Below are positions 8,569 through 17,127 of a DNA stretch of 64,000 nucleotides, one piece after another. A model generated the notes under the pieces. That model had not been told where the DNA came from. It worked only from the letters and a program-made list of their open reading frames with translations, and did not search any database. The stretch spans positions 62,001 through 126,000 of the forward strand of contig NZ_JAJFZN010000004.1 in assembly GCF_020731145.1 (NCBI RefSeq), written 5' to 3'. The DNA is from Sneathiella sp. HT1-7. GTDB lineage: Bacteria; Pseudomonadota; Alphaproteobacteria; Sneathiellales; Sneathiellaceae. The position numbers were made by a program, and so were the translations under genes. Numbering within the stretch: position 1 is the first letter of the stretch; each line of letters starts with the position of its first letter.

Positions 8569-8922
8569 CTATTCAATCGGCAGGTTGTGCATTTTGAGAA
8601 AGCTGAGCTTATCCCAGTAGCCGCGCTGGAATTGGATCAGGCCGTCTTTTACCGTGAAGAAGCCGCAGCCGCGCAGGCCCAGCGGATAGCGCCACTCCAA
8701 TATGGCGACGTCACCCGCCTCATGGATGACCTCGGGGATGCAGTGCATATCGGCGGCGGCGAATTCGCGCTCGAACATCGCCTTGATGGCGGCGCGCCCC
8801 TCCACCGGGTCCTGTGGCACCTGATGATTGACGGCCTCTTCCGCATAGAGGGCGGCGAGCCCGGAGGTATCTGCGGCATTAAAACGCTCGATCTATATTT
8901 CAACAACTTCACACGGCGTCAT
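8569..8922 (-). pseudogene. NTF2-like (SnoaL-type) protein gene broken by a premature stop
   Basis: From ATG 8922 the frame reads MTPCEVVEI, then TAG (8895-8893), then IERFNAADTSGLAALYAEEA and onward to a normal end at 8569. Family members have a tryptophan immediately before IERFN, so a single TGG to TAG change explains the stop at codon 10. The remainder (about 107 codons) keeps the NTF2-like fold with the pairs VEGRAAIKAMFEREF and VAILEWRYPLGLRGCGFFTVKDG. Translation restarting at the internal ATG 8820 would give an 83-residue protein without the first helix and strand. A sequencing error is the other explanation. The family includes isomerases and small-molecule binding proteins; the substrate is unknown. 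Confidence 0.75.
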
Positions 8923-9058
8923 GGCTCTTTCGAGGCTCCAGATTATTGCGGTTTTCAATGCCGGTCTTTTAGCAGACATGGGTCAGGAAAGGCTAGACAA
9001 CTTCGTCCGCGCCTGTAATCATCCCATTTAAACGGGGCCGTGCGGAGGGATAAAATTC

Positions 9059-10294
9059 ATGCAGAATATGACTGTCAAAAGTGACCGCCTGTGGGACAGC
9101 CTGATGGAGATGGCGAAGATCGGCGCGACGGAGAAGGGGGGCTGTTGCCGTCTGGCGCTGACCGATCTCGACAAAGAGGGGCGGGACCTGTTCTCATTAT
9201 GGTGCAGCGAGGTTGGTTGCACCATAAAGGTGGACAAGATGGGCAATATCTTTGCCCGTCGCGCCGGATCGCGCGATGATTTGCCGCCGGTGATGATGGG
9301 ATCACATCTCGATACCCAGCCGACGGGCGGGAAATATGACGGGGTTTACGGCGTCCTCGCGGGGCTGGAAGTCCTCCGTACGCTCAATGATTTTGATGTG
9401 CAAACAGTGCATCCGGTGGAAGTCGCCGTCTGGACCAATGAGGAAGGCTCGCGCTTTGCCCCGGCGATGGTTGCCTCCGGTGTGTTCGCGGGTGCATTCG
9501 AACTCGACTATGGCCTCTCCCGCGCGGATGCTGACGGTAAGACCATGGGGGAGGAGTTGCAGCGCATCGGCTATGCCGGGACGGAGGAGGTTGGTGGTCG
9601 CGAGATCAAGGCTTTTTTTGAGGCGCATATCGAACAGGGCCCAATATTGGAGCATGAGAAAAAGACAATCGGCGTTGTTATGGGAGCGCAAGGTCAACGC
9701 TGGTATGAAGTAACTATCACCGGACAGGAGGCCCACGCCGGACCGACCCCGATGGCGCGGCGGAAAGATGCCCTCGTTGCCGCATCGAAAATCATCACCG
9801 AGGTGAACCGCATCGGCCTTGATAACCAGCCTTTCGCCTGCGCGACGGTCGGCATGATTGAGTCGCGCCCGAATTCGCGCAACACCATTCCGGGGCAGGT
9901 ATTCTTTACCATTGATTTCCGCCACCCCAAGGACGAGATTTTAAGCAAAATGGATGCGGAGCTGCGGGCCTTCGCAACAAAAACCGCCACCGACGGCGGC
10001 CTTGAGATGAGTTTTGAGGAAATTTGGTATTCCCCGCCTGTTGTCTTTGACGAAGACTGTGTGAAGGCTGTCCGTTCAGGGGCGGAGAGGGCCGGCTTCT
10101 CCCATATGGATATCATTTCCGGCGCCGGACACGACGCCTGCTATATCTCCCGCGTGGCGCCGACAGCCATGATCTTCGTGCCCTGCGAAAACGGCATCAG
10201 CCATAACGAAGCGGAGGAGGCAACCCCAGAAGATCTCGCCGCTGGCTGCAATGTCCTGCTGCAGGCGATTGTCGATCGGGCTGGGATCGCATAG
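9059..10294 (+). CDS. Zn-dependent amidohydrolase of the hydantoinase/carbamoylase family (allantoate amidohydrolase-like)
   Basis: A 411-residue M20-type metallohydrolase that cleaves N-carbamoyl or ureido amides, as in allantoate amidohydrolase, ureidoglycolate amidohydrolase and N-carbamoyl-L-amino-acid hydrolase. Metal ligands are visible: H83 and D94 in GSHLDTQPTGGKYDG, E128/E129 in TNEEGSRF, H190 in EAHIEQGP, and the C-terminal His in SGAGHDACYIS. The lid domain (QRWYEVTITGQEAHAGPTPM) is intact. GGAGGG (9044-9049) precedes ATG 9059. The next gene is a ureidoglycolate lyase, which favours a ureide substrate from purine breakdown; the exact substrate is inferred. Confidence 0.85.
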   Translation: MQNMTVKSDRLWDSLMEMAKIGATEKGGCCRLALTDLDKEGRDLFSLWCSEVGCTIKVDKMGNIFARRAGSRDDLPPVMMGSHLDTQPTGGKYDGVYGVLAGLEVLRTLNDFDVQTVHPVEVAVWTNEEGSRFAPAMVASGVFAGAFELDYGLSRADADGKTMGEELQRIGYAGTEEVGGREIKAFFEAHIEQGPILEHEKKTIGVVMGAQGQRWYEVTITGQEAHAGPTPMARRKDALVAASKIITEVNRIGLDNQPFACATVGMIESRPNSRNTIPGQVFFTIDFRHPKDEILSKMDAELRAFATKTATDGGLEMSFEEIWYSPPVVFDEDCVKAVRSGAERAGFSHMDIISGAGHDACYISRVAPTAMIFVPCENGISHNEAEEATPEDLAAGCNVLLQAIVDRAGIA

Positions 10295-10382
10295 CCTTAT
10301 TTCGGGAAAGAATATTGGCAGAAGGCGCCGCAGTTATAGTAAGCTGCTCCAAAATTGCGATAATAATTAAGGGAATGCACCC

Positions 10383-11051
10383 ATGCTGACATCCGCCACC
10401 GCTCAATCTCCAGATTTTTTGAACCCGGAGATTCCGCCTGAGCTTCCCGTTCTTGATGTGCCTGTCATCGTCGCCTCGGACGAAACATTGGAAGGCTACG
10501 GCTGTCTTGTTGAGGATTACGAGAATTTCCCGATCGAGATTGTCACCTGGCCAACCTCCGGCACCCGTAAAGTCGATGAGGGAACAGGCAATCAGGGCGG
10601 CACGGCAGAAGGTATTTTCGAGTTCTGGTGGGAAGGGGATGTGCTTTGGGGCCGCAATAACGCTGTCGAGGATACCTATGTCCTCGGCTGGTCCCGCGAT
10701 CCGGAAGAGGCGAACAGCAAAGTCGCCACGCGGGAGCAGGATCAGGTGCTGCTTTGGCATGCGAATTACCATCCCGATGGCGGGCAGCTTTTCTACTCGC
10801 TGGACGGGACACCATTCATGGTGCCGCTCGCGCTCCCGGGCGATGACGTGCAGCCGGAGGATTTCGTCTCCTTTTATTGCGATGGCACGAAAGGCCTCTA
10901 TATCCATCCCAATATCTGGCATGAAGGCGTCTTTCCCATCGGTAGCGAGGGGCGTTTCTATGATCGGCAGGGCAAAGTCCACGCCCGTATCTCGGTCAAT
11001 TTCGCCGAGGAATTCGGGATGCTGCTGAAAGTTCCGCTTATCGCGCCGTGA
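10383..11051 (+). CDS. Ureidoglycolate lyase family protein
   Basis: The 222-residue protein resembles the AllA/ureidoglycolate lyase family, which converts ureidoglycolate to glyoxylate and urea at the end of purine ureide catabolism. Supporting segments are GYGCLVEDYENFPIEIVTWP, LLWHANYHPDGGQLFY and LYIHPNIWHEGVFPI, which carry the conserved His and Glu residues of the cupin-like barrel. AAGGGA lies about 8 nt before the ATG. It follows the amidohydrolase at 9059 by 88 nt and precedes an EamA transporter by 7 nt. It is longer than E. coli AllA (160 residues), as in many alphaproteobacterial members. Confidence 0.8.
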   Translation: MLTSATAQSPDFLNPEIPPELPVLDVPVIVASDETLEGYGCLVEDYENFPIEIVTWPTSGTRKVDEGTGNQGGTAEGIFEFWWEGDVLWGRNNAVEDTYVLGWSRDPEEANSKVATREQDQVLLWHANYHPDGGQLFYSLDGTPFMVPLALPGDDVQPEDFVSFYCDGTKGLYIHPNIWHEGVFPIGSEGRFYDRQGKVHARISVNFAEEFGMLLKVPLIAP

Positions 11052-11058
11052 GAAAGAT

Positions 11059-11991
11059 ATGCGGGACGCGGTGAAGCCGGACCAAACGGGCCAGGGGATT
11101 ATCATCATCTTGCTGTCCGTCCTGCTGATGGCTTTCGCGGATGCTTTAGTAAAGCGCGTCAGCGCGGATCTGACAATATGGCAACTGTTCTTCGCGCGTT
11201 CGCTTTTTGCCATTCCTGTTTTGCTGCTTTTCATCCGCGCAAGTCGCGCGCGTCTTACCTTTCAAACCCCGAAATGGACCTTAATCCGCAGTTTGTTTCT
11301 GGTGCTGACATGGCTTGCCTTTTACGCGTCGCTTCCCGTGCTGAGCCTCTCTGTGGCGGCGGTCGCAGTATATACCAACCCAATCATAACCACCTTGCTT
11401 TCTGCGATCCTGATAGGAGAGCCGGTATCAAAACGACAATGGGGTGGCGTGATGCTCGGGTTTCTGGGTGTGATCGCCATTTTGCGGCCCGGTACCGACG
11501 CCTTTTCCTGGTTCACCCTGCTTCCCTTGATAGCCGCCGTCTTTTATTCCCTGGCAATGATCCTGACCCGAAGCAAATGCCGCGATGAAACGCCGGTTAT
11601 GTTGGCAATTGCCCTGCATGGATCATTTCTGATCACGGGATTGCTCGCGACCGGAGTGCTTTTTCTGCTCGATCTCGGCGCAGATACAAGCGCTCAGTTT
11701 CCGTTCCTGTTCGGCGACTGGATGCCAATGGGCGCGGAAGAGTGGGGCTTGATGCTTCTCCTCGGAGTTCTCTCCGCGGCCTTCTTTGTCGGCGTCGCCC
11801 GGGCTTATCAGATTGCGCCGCCATCAACTATTGCAACATTCGACTATGCCTATCTCGTTTCCGCTGCCATCTGGGGCTTTGTCTTCTTTGCCGAGACGCC
11901 GGACATATTGACTATGTGCGGGATGCTCCTGATCACAGCGGCGGGACTACTCGTCTCAATTTCCCCATCCAAGAAACTGGACCATACCTAG
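11059..11991 (+). CDS. EamA-family (DMT superfamily) transporter
   Basis: A 310-residue inner-membrane protein with ten predicted hydrophobic helices in two EamA repeats; the first repeat contains AVAVYTNPIITTLLSAILIGEPVSKRQWGGVMLGFLGVIAILRPG, written here only as its start AVAVYTNPIITTLL. These transporters export metabolites such as amino acids or related compounds. It starts 7 nt after the ureidoglycolate lyase gene and is likely co-transcribed. It overlaps the convergent transporter gene by 4 nt. The substrate cannot be told from sequence. Confidence 0.85.
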   Translation: MRDAVKPDQTGQGIIIILLSVLLMAFADALVKRVSADLTIWQLFFARSLFAIPVLLLFIRASRARLTFQTPKWTLIRSLFLVLTWLAFYASLPVLSLSVAAVAVYTNPIITTLLSAILIGEPVSKRQWGGVMLGFLGVIAILRPGTDAFSWFTLLPLIAAVFYSLAMILTRSKCRDETPVMLAIALHGSFLITGLLATGVLFLLDLGADTSAQFPFLFGDWMPMGAEEWGLMLLLGVLSAAFFVGVARAYQIAPPSTIATFDYAYLVSAAIWGFVFFAETPDILTMCGMLLITAAGLLVSISPSKKLDHT

Positions 11992-12878
11992 GCCCCGGTT
12001 TTTACCTGACGCTCCCGATAGAGAATGTAAAGCCCGCTGGCGACGATGATGGCCGCGCCGAGTATCGTGAAATTGTCGGGGAAGTTTCCAAAGACTAAAT
12101 AACCGAAGATGGCCAGCCAGATAAGCTGCGTATACTGGAACGGCGCAACGGTCGAGGCTTCCGTATAGTCAAACGCCTTGATGATGATGAAATGGCTGAA
12201 CCCGCCAATAAATCCAATTACACCCAGAATGAGCCACCCCTTCAAATCCGGCATAACCCAAAAGAAAGGAACGACGATACTCATACCGATGGTGCCAATC
12301 AGGGCAGAATAGGTAATGGTGGTCGCCGGACTGTCTATCCCGGAGAGAAATCGCGTGGCAATTTGATAGAGCGCGTAGAAGATCGAGGTTCCGATTACCA
12401 GGAAAAGCGCCGGATGTACTTCGAGCATGCCGGGTCGGAGAACGATCATCGCCCCGCCAAAGCCGATGATCACTGCCGCCCAACGTCGGGCGTTGACTTT
12501 TTCTTTCAGGAGGATAACTGAAAAGATAATTACGAAGAGCGGCGCCGTCGCCCCCAATGCCGCCGCATCGGCGAGCGGTACATATTTCACTGCTGTGAAA
12601 AAGCAAATCGTGGCAAGCAGCAGGAAGATGGATCGAATAAGCTGCATTTTTAGCCGTTTGGTCTTTATCAGCTGAATCCCGTGTTTTGGCAGCAAAATCA
12701 CCGTCATCAGGACAGTGTGAAAGAAATAGCGCGCCCAGACAACCTGAATCGGCGGATAGGTCTCGTTCGCATATTTGACGGTCGTATCCATGACCGCAAA
12801 AAAGAAAATGGCCGTACAGAAAAGGAATATACCCTTATAGGAAAAAGTTGAATCTGCGGGGGTTGAGGGCGCTGACAT
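11988..12878 (-). CDS. EamA-family (DMT superfamily) transporter
   Basis: A second drug/metabolite transporter, here 296 residues, with ten hydrophobic segments and two EamA repeats (LADAAALGATAPLFVIIFSV in the first; SHFIIIKAFDYTEASTVAPF in the second). I placed the start at ATG 12878 because AAGGA lies 5-6 nt upstream; an in-frame ATG at 12944 would add 22 polar residues without a ribosome-binding site. It is convergent with, and only distantly similar to, the EamA gene at 11059, and divergent from the oxygenase gene at 13047. Substrate unknown. Confidence 0.85.
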   Translation of the reverse strand: MSAPSTPADSTFSYKGIFLFCTAIFFFAVMDTTVKYANETYPPIQVVWARYFFHTVLMTVILLPKHGIQLIKTKRLKMQLIRSIFLLLATICFFTAVKYVPLADAAALGATAPLFVIIFSVILLKEKVNARRWAAVIIGFGGAMIVLRPGMLEVHPALFLVIGTSIFYALYQIATRFLSGIDSPATTITYSALIGTIGMSIVVPFFWVMPDLKGWLILGVIGFIGGFSHFIIIKAFDYTEASTVAPFQYTQLIWLAIFGYLVFGNFPDNFTILGAAIIVASGLYILYRERQVKTGA

Positions 12879-13046
12879 TGGGTTCCTTAATTGTTTTTTT
12901 ATTTTTGAGGTTGAACCCCTAGTTGGCGTCAACGATCCTCCCAATCAGGTTTAATGTCAAGTTTTCCGATGACATGCATTTGGATAATGCTAAGGTCAAA
13001 ATCCCGATAATAGGCGAGTTTCATTGGGTCTATAAAGGAGAGAAGG

Positions 13047-13829
13047 ATGAATCTGAACGAGATTATAAATTTTGGCCAGCATCCCATAAATGATCCTGCG
13101 TTTCGCGCAAACTGCCGCAACAAGCTGAATGAAGAGGGGGTTCTGGTTCTGCCGGAATTCGCGACAAAAGCAGCGACTGAGACAATGCATGCAGAAGGCG
13201 AGGCCAATCGCGATAAAGTCTATGCGAGCCGGGAGGAGCATACCGTCTATCTTAGCGCGGTTGATCCGGCTTTCGCCGTTGATCATACGCGCAATCGCAT
13301 GGTCATCTCGTCCAAGGGCTGCATTACCGATGATCTGTTGCCAGGAGACTCGCCCTTGCGCACGTTATATGACGCGCCGGAATTCAGGGAGTTTCTCTGC
13401 GATATACTCGGGGAGGATAGGCTATATAACTACGCCGATCCGCTCTCCTCGGTCAATTTGCATTATGCAGAAACGGGGCAGGAACTGGGTTGGCATTTCG
13501 ATAACTCCTCCTTCGCGATCACCTTGATGGTACAGCCTGCCACAAGCGGCGGGGAATTTGAGTATGTCACCGCCCTTCGGGACGCTGACGCCGGGGAAAT
13601 GAATTTTGATGGCGTTGCCGATGTTCTGGATGGGCGGACGCAGGTAAGGCGTCTTTCACTGGACGCCGGGGCACTTGTCATGTTTCGCGGTCGGAATGCT
13701 ATGCACAGGGTGACCCCGAATGAAGGAACAAGAACCCGTATGCTGGCTGTTCTTGCCTATAATACGGAGCCGGGGATCGCACTCTCGAAGGAAGCGCAGA
13801 AGACTTTCTACGGGCGGACCGCAGGATAA
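13047..13829 (+). CDS. 2-oxoglutarate/Fe(II) oxygenase of the HalD/BesD family, with intact HxD
   Basis: The 260-residue protein resembles the family that includes the amino-acid halogenases BesD and HalD. The core motif is LGWHFDNSS, giving H150-F151-D152, with a distal H220 in NAMHRVTP and an arginine at 229 or 231 suitable for binding 2-oxoglutarate. Radical halogenases of this family have glycine in place of the Asp to leave room for chloride; Asp is kept here, so hydroxylation or another oxygenation is more likely. AAGGAG (13035-13040) sits 6 nt before ATG 13047. It is divergent from an EamA exporter. Substrate, probably an amino acid or derivative, is not known. Confidence 0.8.
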   Translation: MNLNEIINFGQHPINDPAFRANCRNKLNEEGVLVLPEFATKAATETMHAEGEANRDKVYASREEHTVYLSAVDPAFAVDHTRNRMVISSKGCITDDLLPGDSPLRTLYDAPEFREFLCDILGEDRLYNYADPLSSVNLHYAETGQELGWHFDNSSFAITLMVQPATSGGEFEYVTALRDADAGEMNFDGVADVLDGRTQVRRLSLDAGALVMFRGRNAMHRVTPNEGTRTRMLAVLAYNTEPGIALSKEAQKTFYGRTAG

Positions 13830-13888
13830 TAGTCGCAGCTCGTGATTCCCGCTTTCCATTTCGCGAGTGATTGAGTAGCTTATCCCCC

Positions 13889-14689
13889 ATGACTGAACCT
13901 TTAATATACGAACAAGATGAGGGCATTGTAACCCTCACGATCAATCGGCCAGAGGAGCGCAATGCCCTCTCCGATGATAAAATCTTCGACGCATTTCTGA
14001 ATGCGGCGGACCGTATCAACAAAGACAACAGCGTACGCTGCGTGATCCTGACTGGCGCGGGGAAAGCCTTCTCCGCCGGTGGTAATGTCAAGCATATGCG
14101 CGACAAGGAAGGACTGTTTGCCGGCTCTCCCGCCCAAATTCGGGAAGGGTATCGGCAGGGCATCCAGAAAATTCCGTTGTCTTTCTACAATCTGGAAGTG
14201 CCGACAATCGCCGCCGTAAATGGTGCGGCTGTTGGTGCCGGTTTCGATCTTGCCTGCATGTGCGATATCCGCATTGCCGCAAGTTCAGCCCGGTTCGCTG
14301 AGAGCTTTGTCCGCCTCGGTATTATCCCAGGGGACGGTGGGGCGTGGTTCCTGCCTCGGGTTATCGGGCGCAGTCGTGCTGCGGAAATGACCTTCACTGG
14401 CGAAATGATCGACGCAAAAACCGCGCTCGACTGGGGCCTTCTTTCCAGTATTGTCGATGATGCAGACCTGATGACAGCGGCGAAAGACCTTGCAAAACGG
14501 ATCGCCGTCAACCCGCCGCATTCTCTTCGCATGGCGAAAAAGCTGATGCGCGAAGGAGAACATATGCGCCTCGACAGTCTTCTGGAAATGTCCGCCGCCC
14601 TTCAGGCATTGGCCCATTACACCAAAGACCATGACGAAGCCATTTCGGCATTTTTCGATAAGCGCGATGGTAATTTCAAAGGTGAATGA
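13889..14689 (+). CDS. Enoyl-CoA hydratase/isomerase (crotonase) family protein
   Basis: A crotonase-fold enzyme of 266 residues acting on acyl-CoA thioesters. The two oxyanion-hole regions are visible as GKAFSAGGNVKHM and AAVNGAAVGAGFDLACMCDIR. The Glu in FVRLGIIPGDGGAW aligns with the catalytic position often occupied by Glu or Asp; the C-terminal helix region (HYTKDHDEAISAFFDKR) is complete. I used ATG 13889; a TTG 18 nt upstream is also in frame but neither has a strong ribosome-binding site. Likely roles are fatty-acid or branched-chain/aromatic acid breakdown; the substrate is not defined. Confidence 0.88.
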   Translation: MTEPLIYEQDEGIVTLTINRPEERNALSDDKIFDAFLNAADRINKDNSVRCVILTGAGKAFSAGGNVKHMRDKEGLFAGSPAQIREGYRQGIQKIPLSFYNLEVPTIAAVNGAAVGAGFDLACMCDIRIAASSARFAESFVRLGIIPGDGGAWFLPRVIGRSRAAEMTFTGEMIDAKTALDWGLLSSIVDDADLMTAAKDLAKRIAVNPPHSLRMAKKLMREGEHMRLDSLLEMSAALQALAHYTKDHDEAISAFFDKRDGNFKGE

Positions 14690-14960
14690 TCCTTTTCTCA
14701 TCCTTCAAGGGACGCAAGCCGCAAGCTGGCTGGCGATGCGGGGCCAGACAATCGGCCTCGCAAGTCCCGCCCGCTACGTTCAGGAAGAGGATGAAGAAAT
14801 ATTTAAGCTAAATCATGAGATTTGCATTGTAACAGGTTCCAAAATAATAAAAAAAATAGAACAGGATTGGGAAAAATCGGTGCCGGATGGTATTGTTCTG
14901 CATCGACCCAACGCTGAACAAGTCGCTAAACTCAACGCTTTGATGCAGGCCAGAACCTAG
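14667..14960 (+). CDS. Hypothetical small protein overlapping the crotonase gene end
   Basis: I do not recognise this reading frame of about 98 codons. It starts within the last 23 nt of the crotonase gene (ATG 14667, or GTG 14682) and ends 21 nt before the uracil-DNA glycosylase gene, filling the gap between two plus-strand genes. The product is mixed in character (ILQGTQAASWLAMRGQTIGL then an acidic and lysine-rich stretch) with no membrane helix, Cys motif or known domain visible. No good ribosome-binding site is seen. Its position suggests a real gene in the operon, but the evidence is weak. Confidence 0.4.
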   Translation: MVISKVNDPFLILQGTQAASWLAMRGQTIGLASPARYVQEEDEEIFKLNHEICIVTGSKIIKKIEQDWEKSVPDGIVLHRPNAEQVAKLNALMQART

Positions 14961-14981
14961 CGGCGGAAGGGTGGACGCCTG

Positions 14982-15584
14982 ATGACGGAAACATCTAATC
15001 CGCTGGCAATTCTCCTCACCGAAATTCGTGCCTGCCGGATTTGCGAAGCTCATTTACCGCTCGGACCGCGACCGGTTCTTATCGCAGACGCCGATGCACC
15101 AATCCTGATTGCGGGGCAGGCGCCGGGTACGAAAGTGCATGCGAGCGGCATTCCCTGGGACGACCCATCCGGTGATCGCTTGCGCGATTGGCTGGGGGTG
15201 GATAAAAAAACATTCTACAATCCAAAGAATTTTGCCATTGTGCCGCAGGGTTTCTGTTATCCCGGCAAGCAAAAAAGCGGCGGAGATGCGCCCCCACGCC
15301 CCGAATGCGCCAAAACCTGGCATCCAAAATTGATCCCGGAACTTAAAAATGTGCGACTGACCTTGGCGGTCGGGCAATATGCGCATAAATACTATCTGTC
15401 ATCGACGCGTAAGAAAACACTGACAGAAACAGTCGCCGGATTTAGGGAATACGCGCCGTCTATTCTGCCGCTACCGCATCCCAGCTGGCGGGTGCAGGGC
15501 TGGATGAAGAAAAATGACTGGTATGAGAAAGACGTTATTCCCTATTTAAAACAACAAGTTCAGGAATTGGTTGAATGCAGTTAA
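14982..15584 (+). CDS. Uracil-DNA glycosylase family protein with a probable [4Fe-4S] cluster
   Basis: A 200-residue member of the uracil-DNA glycosylase superfamily, which removes deaminated or damaged bases from DNA. Motif A is GQAPGTKVHASG (45-56) followed by PWDDPSGDRLRDWL; the distal motif is LPHPSWR with H166. Four cysteines at 18, 21, 92 and 109 are spaced like the cluster ligands of family 4/5 enzymes. Motif A lacks the canonical family 4 Glu (GEAPG), carrying Gln at that position, so activity or base preference may differ from classical UDGs. It is followed by a lipoprotein gene that overlaps it by 10 nt. Confidence 0.82.
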   Translation: MTETSNPLAILLTEIRACRICEAHLPLGPRPVLIADADAPILIAGQAPGTKVHASGIPWDDPSGDRLRDWLGVDKKTFYNPKNFAIVPQGFCYPGKQKSGGDAPPRPECAKTWHPKLIPELKNVRLTLAVGQYAHKYYLSSTRKKTLTETVAGFREYAPSILPLPHPSWRVQGWMKKNDWYEKDVIPYLKQQVQELVECS

Positions 15585-16561
15585 TCACGGCGGTATTTCG
15601 CAAAGCAGCGGTTTATCTATTTCTGGGATTTTTGCTCACCTCCTGCTCCCCGGTGGTACAGCAGGCCGGCCCCTCAACAATGAAGGCCGAACTCACCGAT
15701 CATTATCTGCAAACCCCGGATGGTGAAAAGCTACCCGTCAAAATCTGGGCAGCAGAGGAGCCCGTCGCCGTTATTATCGCTGTGCATGGTTTCAATGACT
15801 ACAGCAATACCTATGCGTATCCGGGCAGTTGGTGGATCGGGGAGGGGCTGACAACCGTCGCCTATGATCAGCGCGGCTTTGGTTTGGCGCCAAATTTCGG
15901 CATTTGGCCGGGACAGGAGTTGATGATTCAGGATCTCGCCACGATGGTAACGGAGGTCCGCGCGAAATACCCTGGCAAGCCGATCTATCTGCTGGGAGAG
16001 AGTATGGGCGGTGCTGTCCTGATCACAGCGGTAACGTCAGAAGGGTTTCCGAAGGTTGATGGCGTCATCCTTTCGGCCCCGGCCGTTTGGGGCTGGCAGG
16101 CACTCAACCCCTTTTATCAGGCGGTTCTCTGGACGGCGGCGCATACCTTCCCGGATGTCAAAATGACCGGTCAGGGCATGGGCATTCAGGCATCCGACAA
16201 TATCTCAATGCTGCGTAATCTTTCGGCGGATCCGCTCTTTATCAAGGAAATCCGGATCGACAGCGTGTACGGCCTTGTTGGTATCATGGATGCCGCCTAC
16301 GACGATGCGAAAAACATCAAACTGCCGACGCTGCTGCTATATGGGGAAAATGACCAGCTTATCCCGAAAGAACCGATTGAGAAGATCGCCGCGGAACTTC
16401 CGCCGGAAAGCGATATTGTCCTTTATGAGGAGGGATGGCATATGCTGATGCGCGATTTACAAGGCCCCGTTGTCTGGCGCGATATCGCCGACTGGATCAA
16501 GAAGCGGGAAATCCCGTCGGGTAAGAAAATCGCCTCTCTCCCGCTCTTTAAGGATGAATGA
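15575..16561 (+). CDS. Alpha/beta hydrolase lipoprotein, lysophospholipase-like
   Basis: A 328-residue secreted hydrolase anchored as a lipoprotein: the N-terminus has a hydrophobic helix and the lipobox LTSC with C24. The hydrolase core resembles monoacylglycerol lipase/lysophospholipase L2 (Hydrolase_4): oxyanion region AVHGFNDYS, nucleophile elbow GESMGG with S143, acid D260 in YGENDQLIP and H289 in EEGWHML. All catalytic residues are present. The start at ATG 15575 has AGGA about 9 nt upstream and overlaps the end of the glycosylase gene. A role in membrane lipid turnover is inferred from family only. Confidence 0.85.
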   Translation: MQLITAVFRKAAVYLFLGFLLTSCSPVVQQAGPSTMKAELTDHYLQTPDGEKLPVKIWAAEEPVAVIIAVHGFNDYSNTYAYPGSWWIGEGLTTVAYDQRGFGLAPNFGIWPGQELMIQDLATMVTEVRAKYPGKPIYLLGESMGGAVLITAVTSEGFPKVDGVILSAPAVWGWQALNPFYQAVLWTAAHTFPDVKMTGQGMGIQASDNISMLRNLSADPLFIKEIRIDSVYGLVGIMDAAYDDAKNIKLPTLLLYGENDQLIPKEPIEKIAAELPPESDIVLYEEGWHMLMRDLQGPVVWRDIADWIKKREIPSGKKIASLPLFKDE

Positions 16562-16648
16562 GTCGGAGAAAATTCTCAATTTATTATTGTGAATTTCCCT
16601 GCTGCAGGGTAGGAAATAATACCGGTAATAATATTTTTAGGTGTCTCC

Positions 16649-17077
16649 ATGCGTATCATTCTTTCCCTCATCTCTTTTCTTATTCTTGTTGGTTGTACTT
16701 CCGCAAGCGGTCCACTCTTTACAGAGAGCCATAGTAAACAGGCGCCTGCGCCGGGAAAAGCGCTCGTATATATCTATCGGGTTGACACCTTTATAGCCGC
16801 GACCGTAACGGCAGATTTTCTGGATAACGGGAAGAACGTCGGCGCTGTGAATGTCGGCGGATACATTTCCTATGAAACGGATCCCGGACCACATGAATTG
16901 CTAACGGAAACCAGCCGAATTGATAAAGCTGTATATTTGTCTATGGAGGCGGGAAAAACCTATTATTTGCGGCTTGATTATGACCCCGGTATGTGGACCG
17001 GCACATTTTTAATCAGAAATATTCCTGAAAACGAGGCCCTTCCTCAACTCCAAGCAACCCGGTATCAGGGGAAATAA
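16649..17077 (+). CDS. DUF2846 lipoprotein (first of a tandem pair)
   Basis: A 142-residue lipoprotein with signal peptide and lipobox LVGC (C16). The mature part holds a DUF2846-like beta domain (PGKALVYIYRVD, VGAVNVGGYISYETDPGPHEL, AGKTYYLRLDYDPG). Members are small envelope proteins of unknown function. The following gene is a paralogue of nearly identical length and layout, so the pair arose by tandem duplication and then diverged. The ribosome-binding site is modest (AGGTG, 8 nt upstream). Confidence 0.82.
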   Translation: MRIILSLISFLILVGCTSASGPLFTESHSKQAPAPGKALVYIYRVDTFIAATVTADFLDNGKNVGAVNVGGYISYETDPGPHELLTETSRIDKAVYLSMEAGKTYYLRLDYDPGMWTGTFLIRNIPENEALPQLQATRYQGK

Positions 17078-17127
17078 ATTCCATCCAAATGTTTATCGTA
17101 ATACGGCTTTAGTTATTAGGAGGCCTC

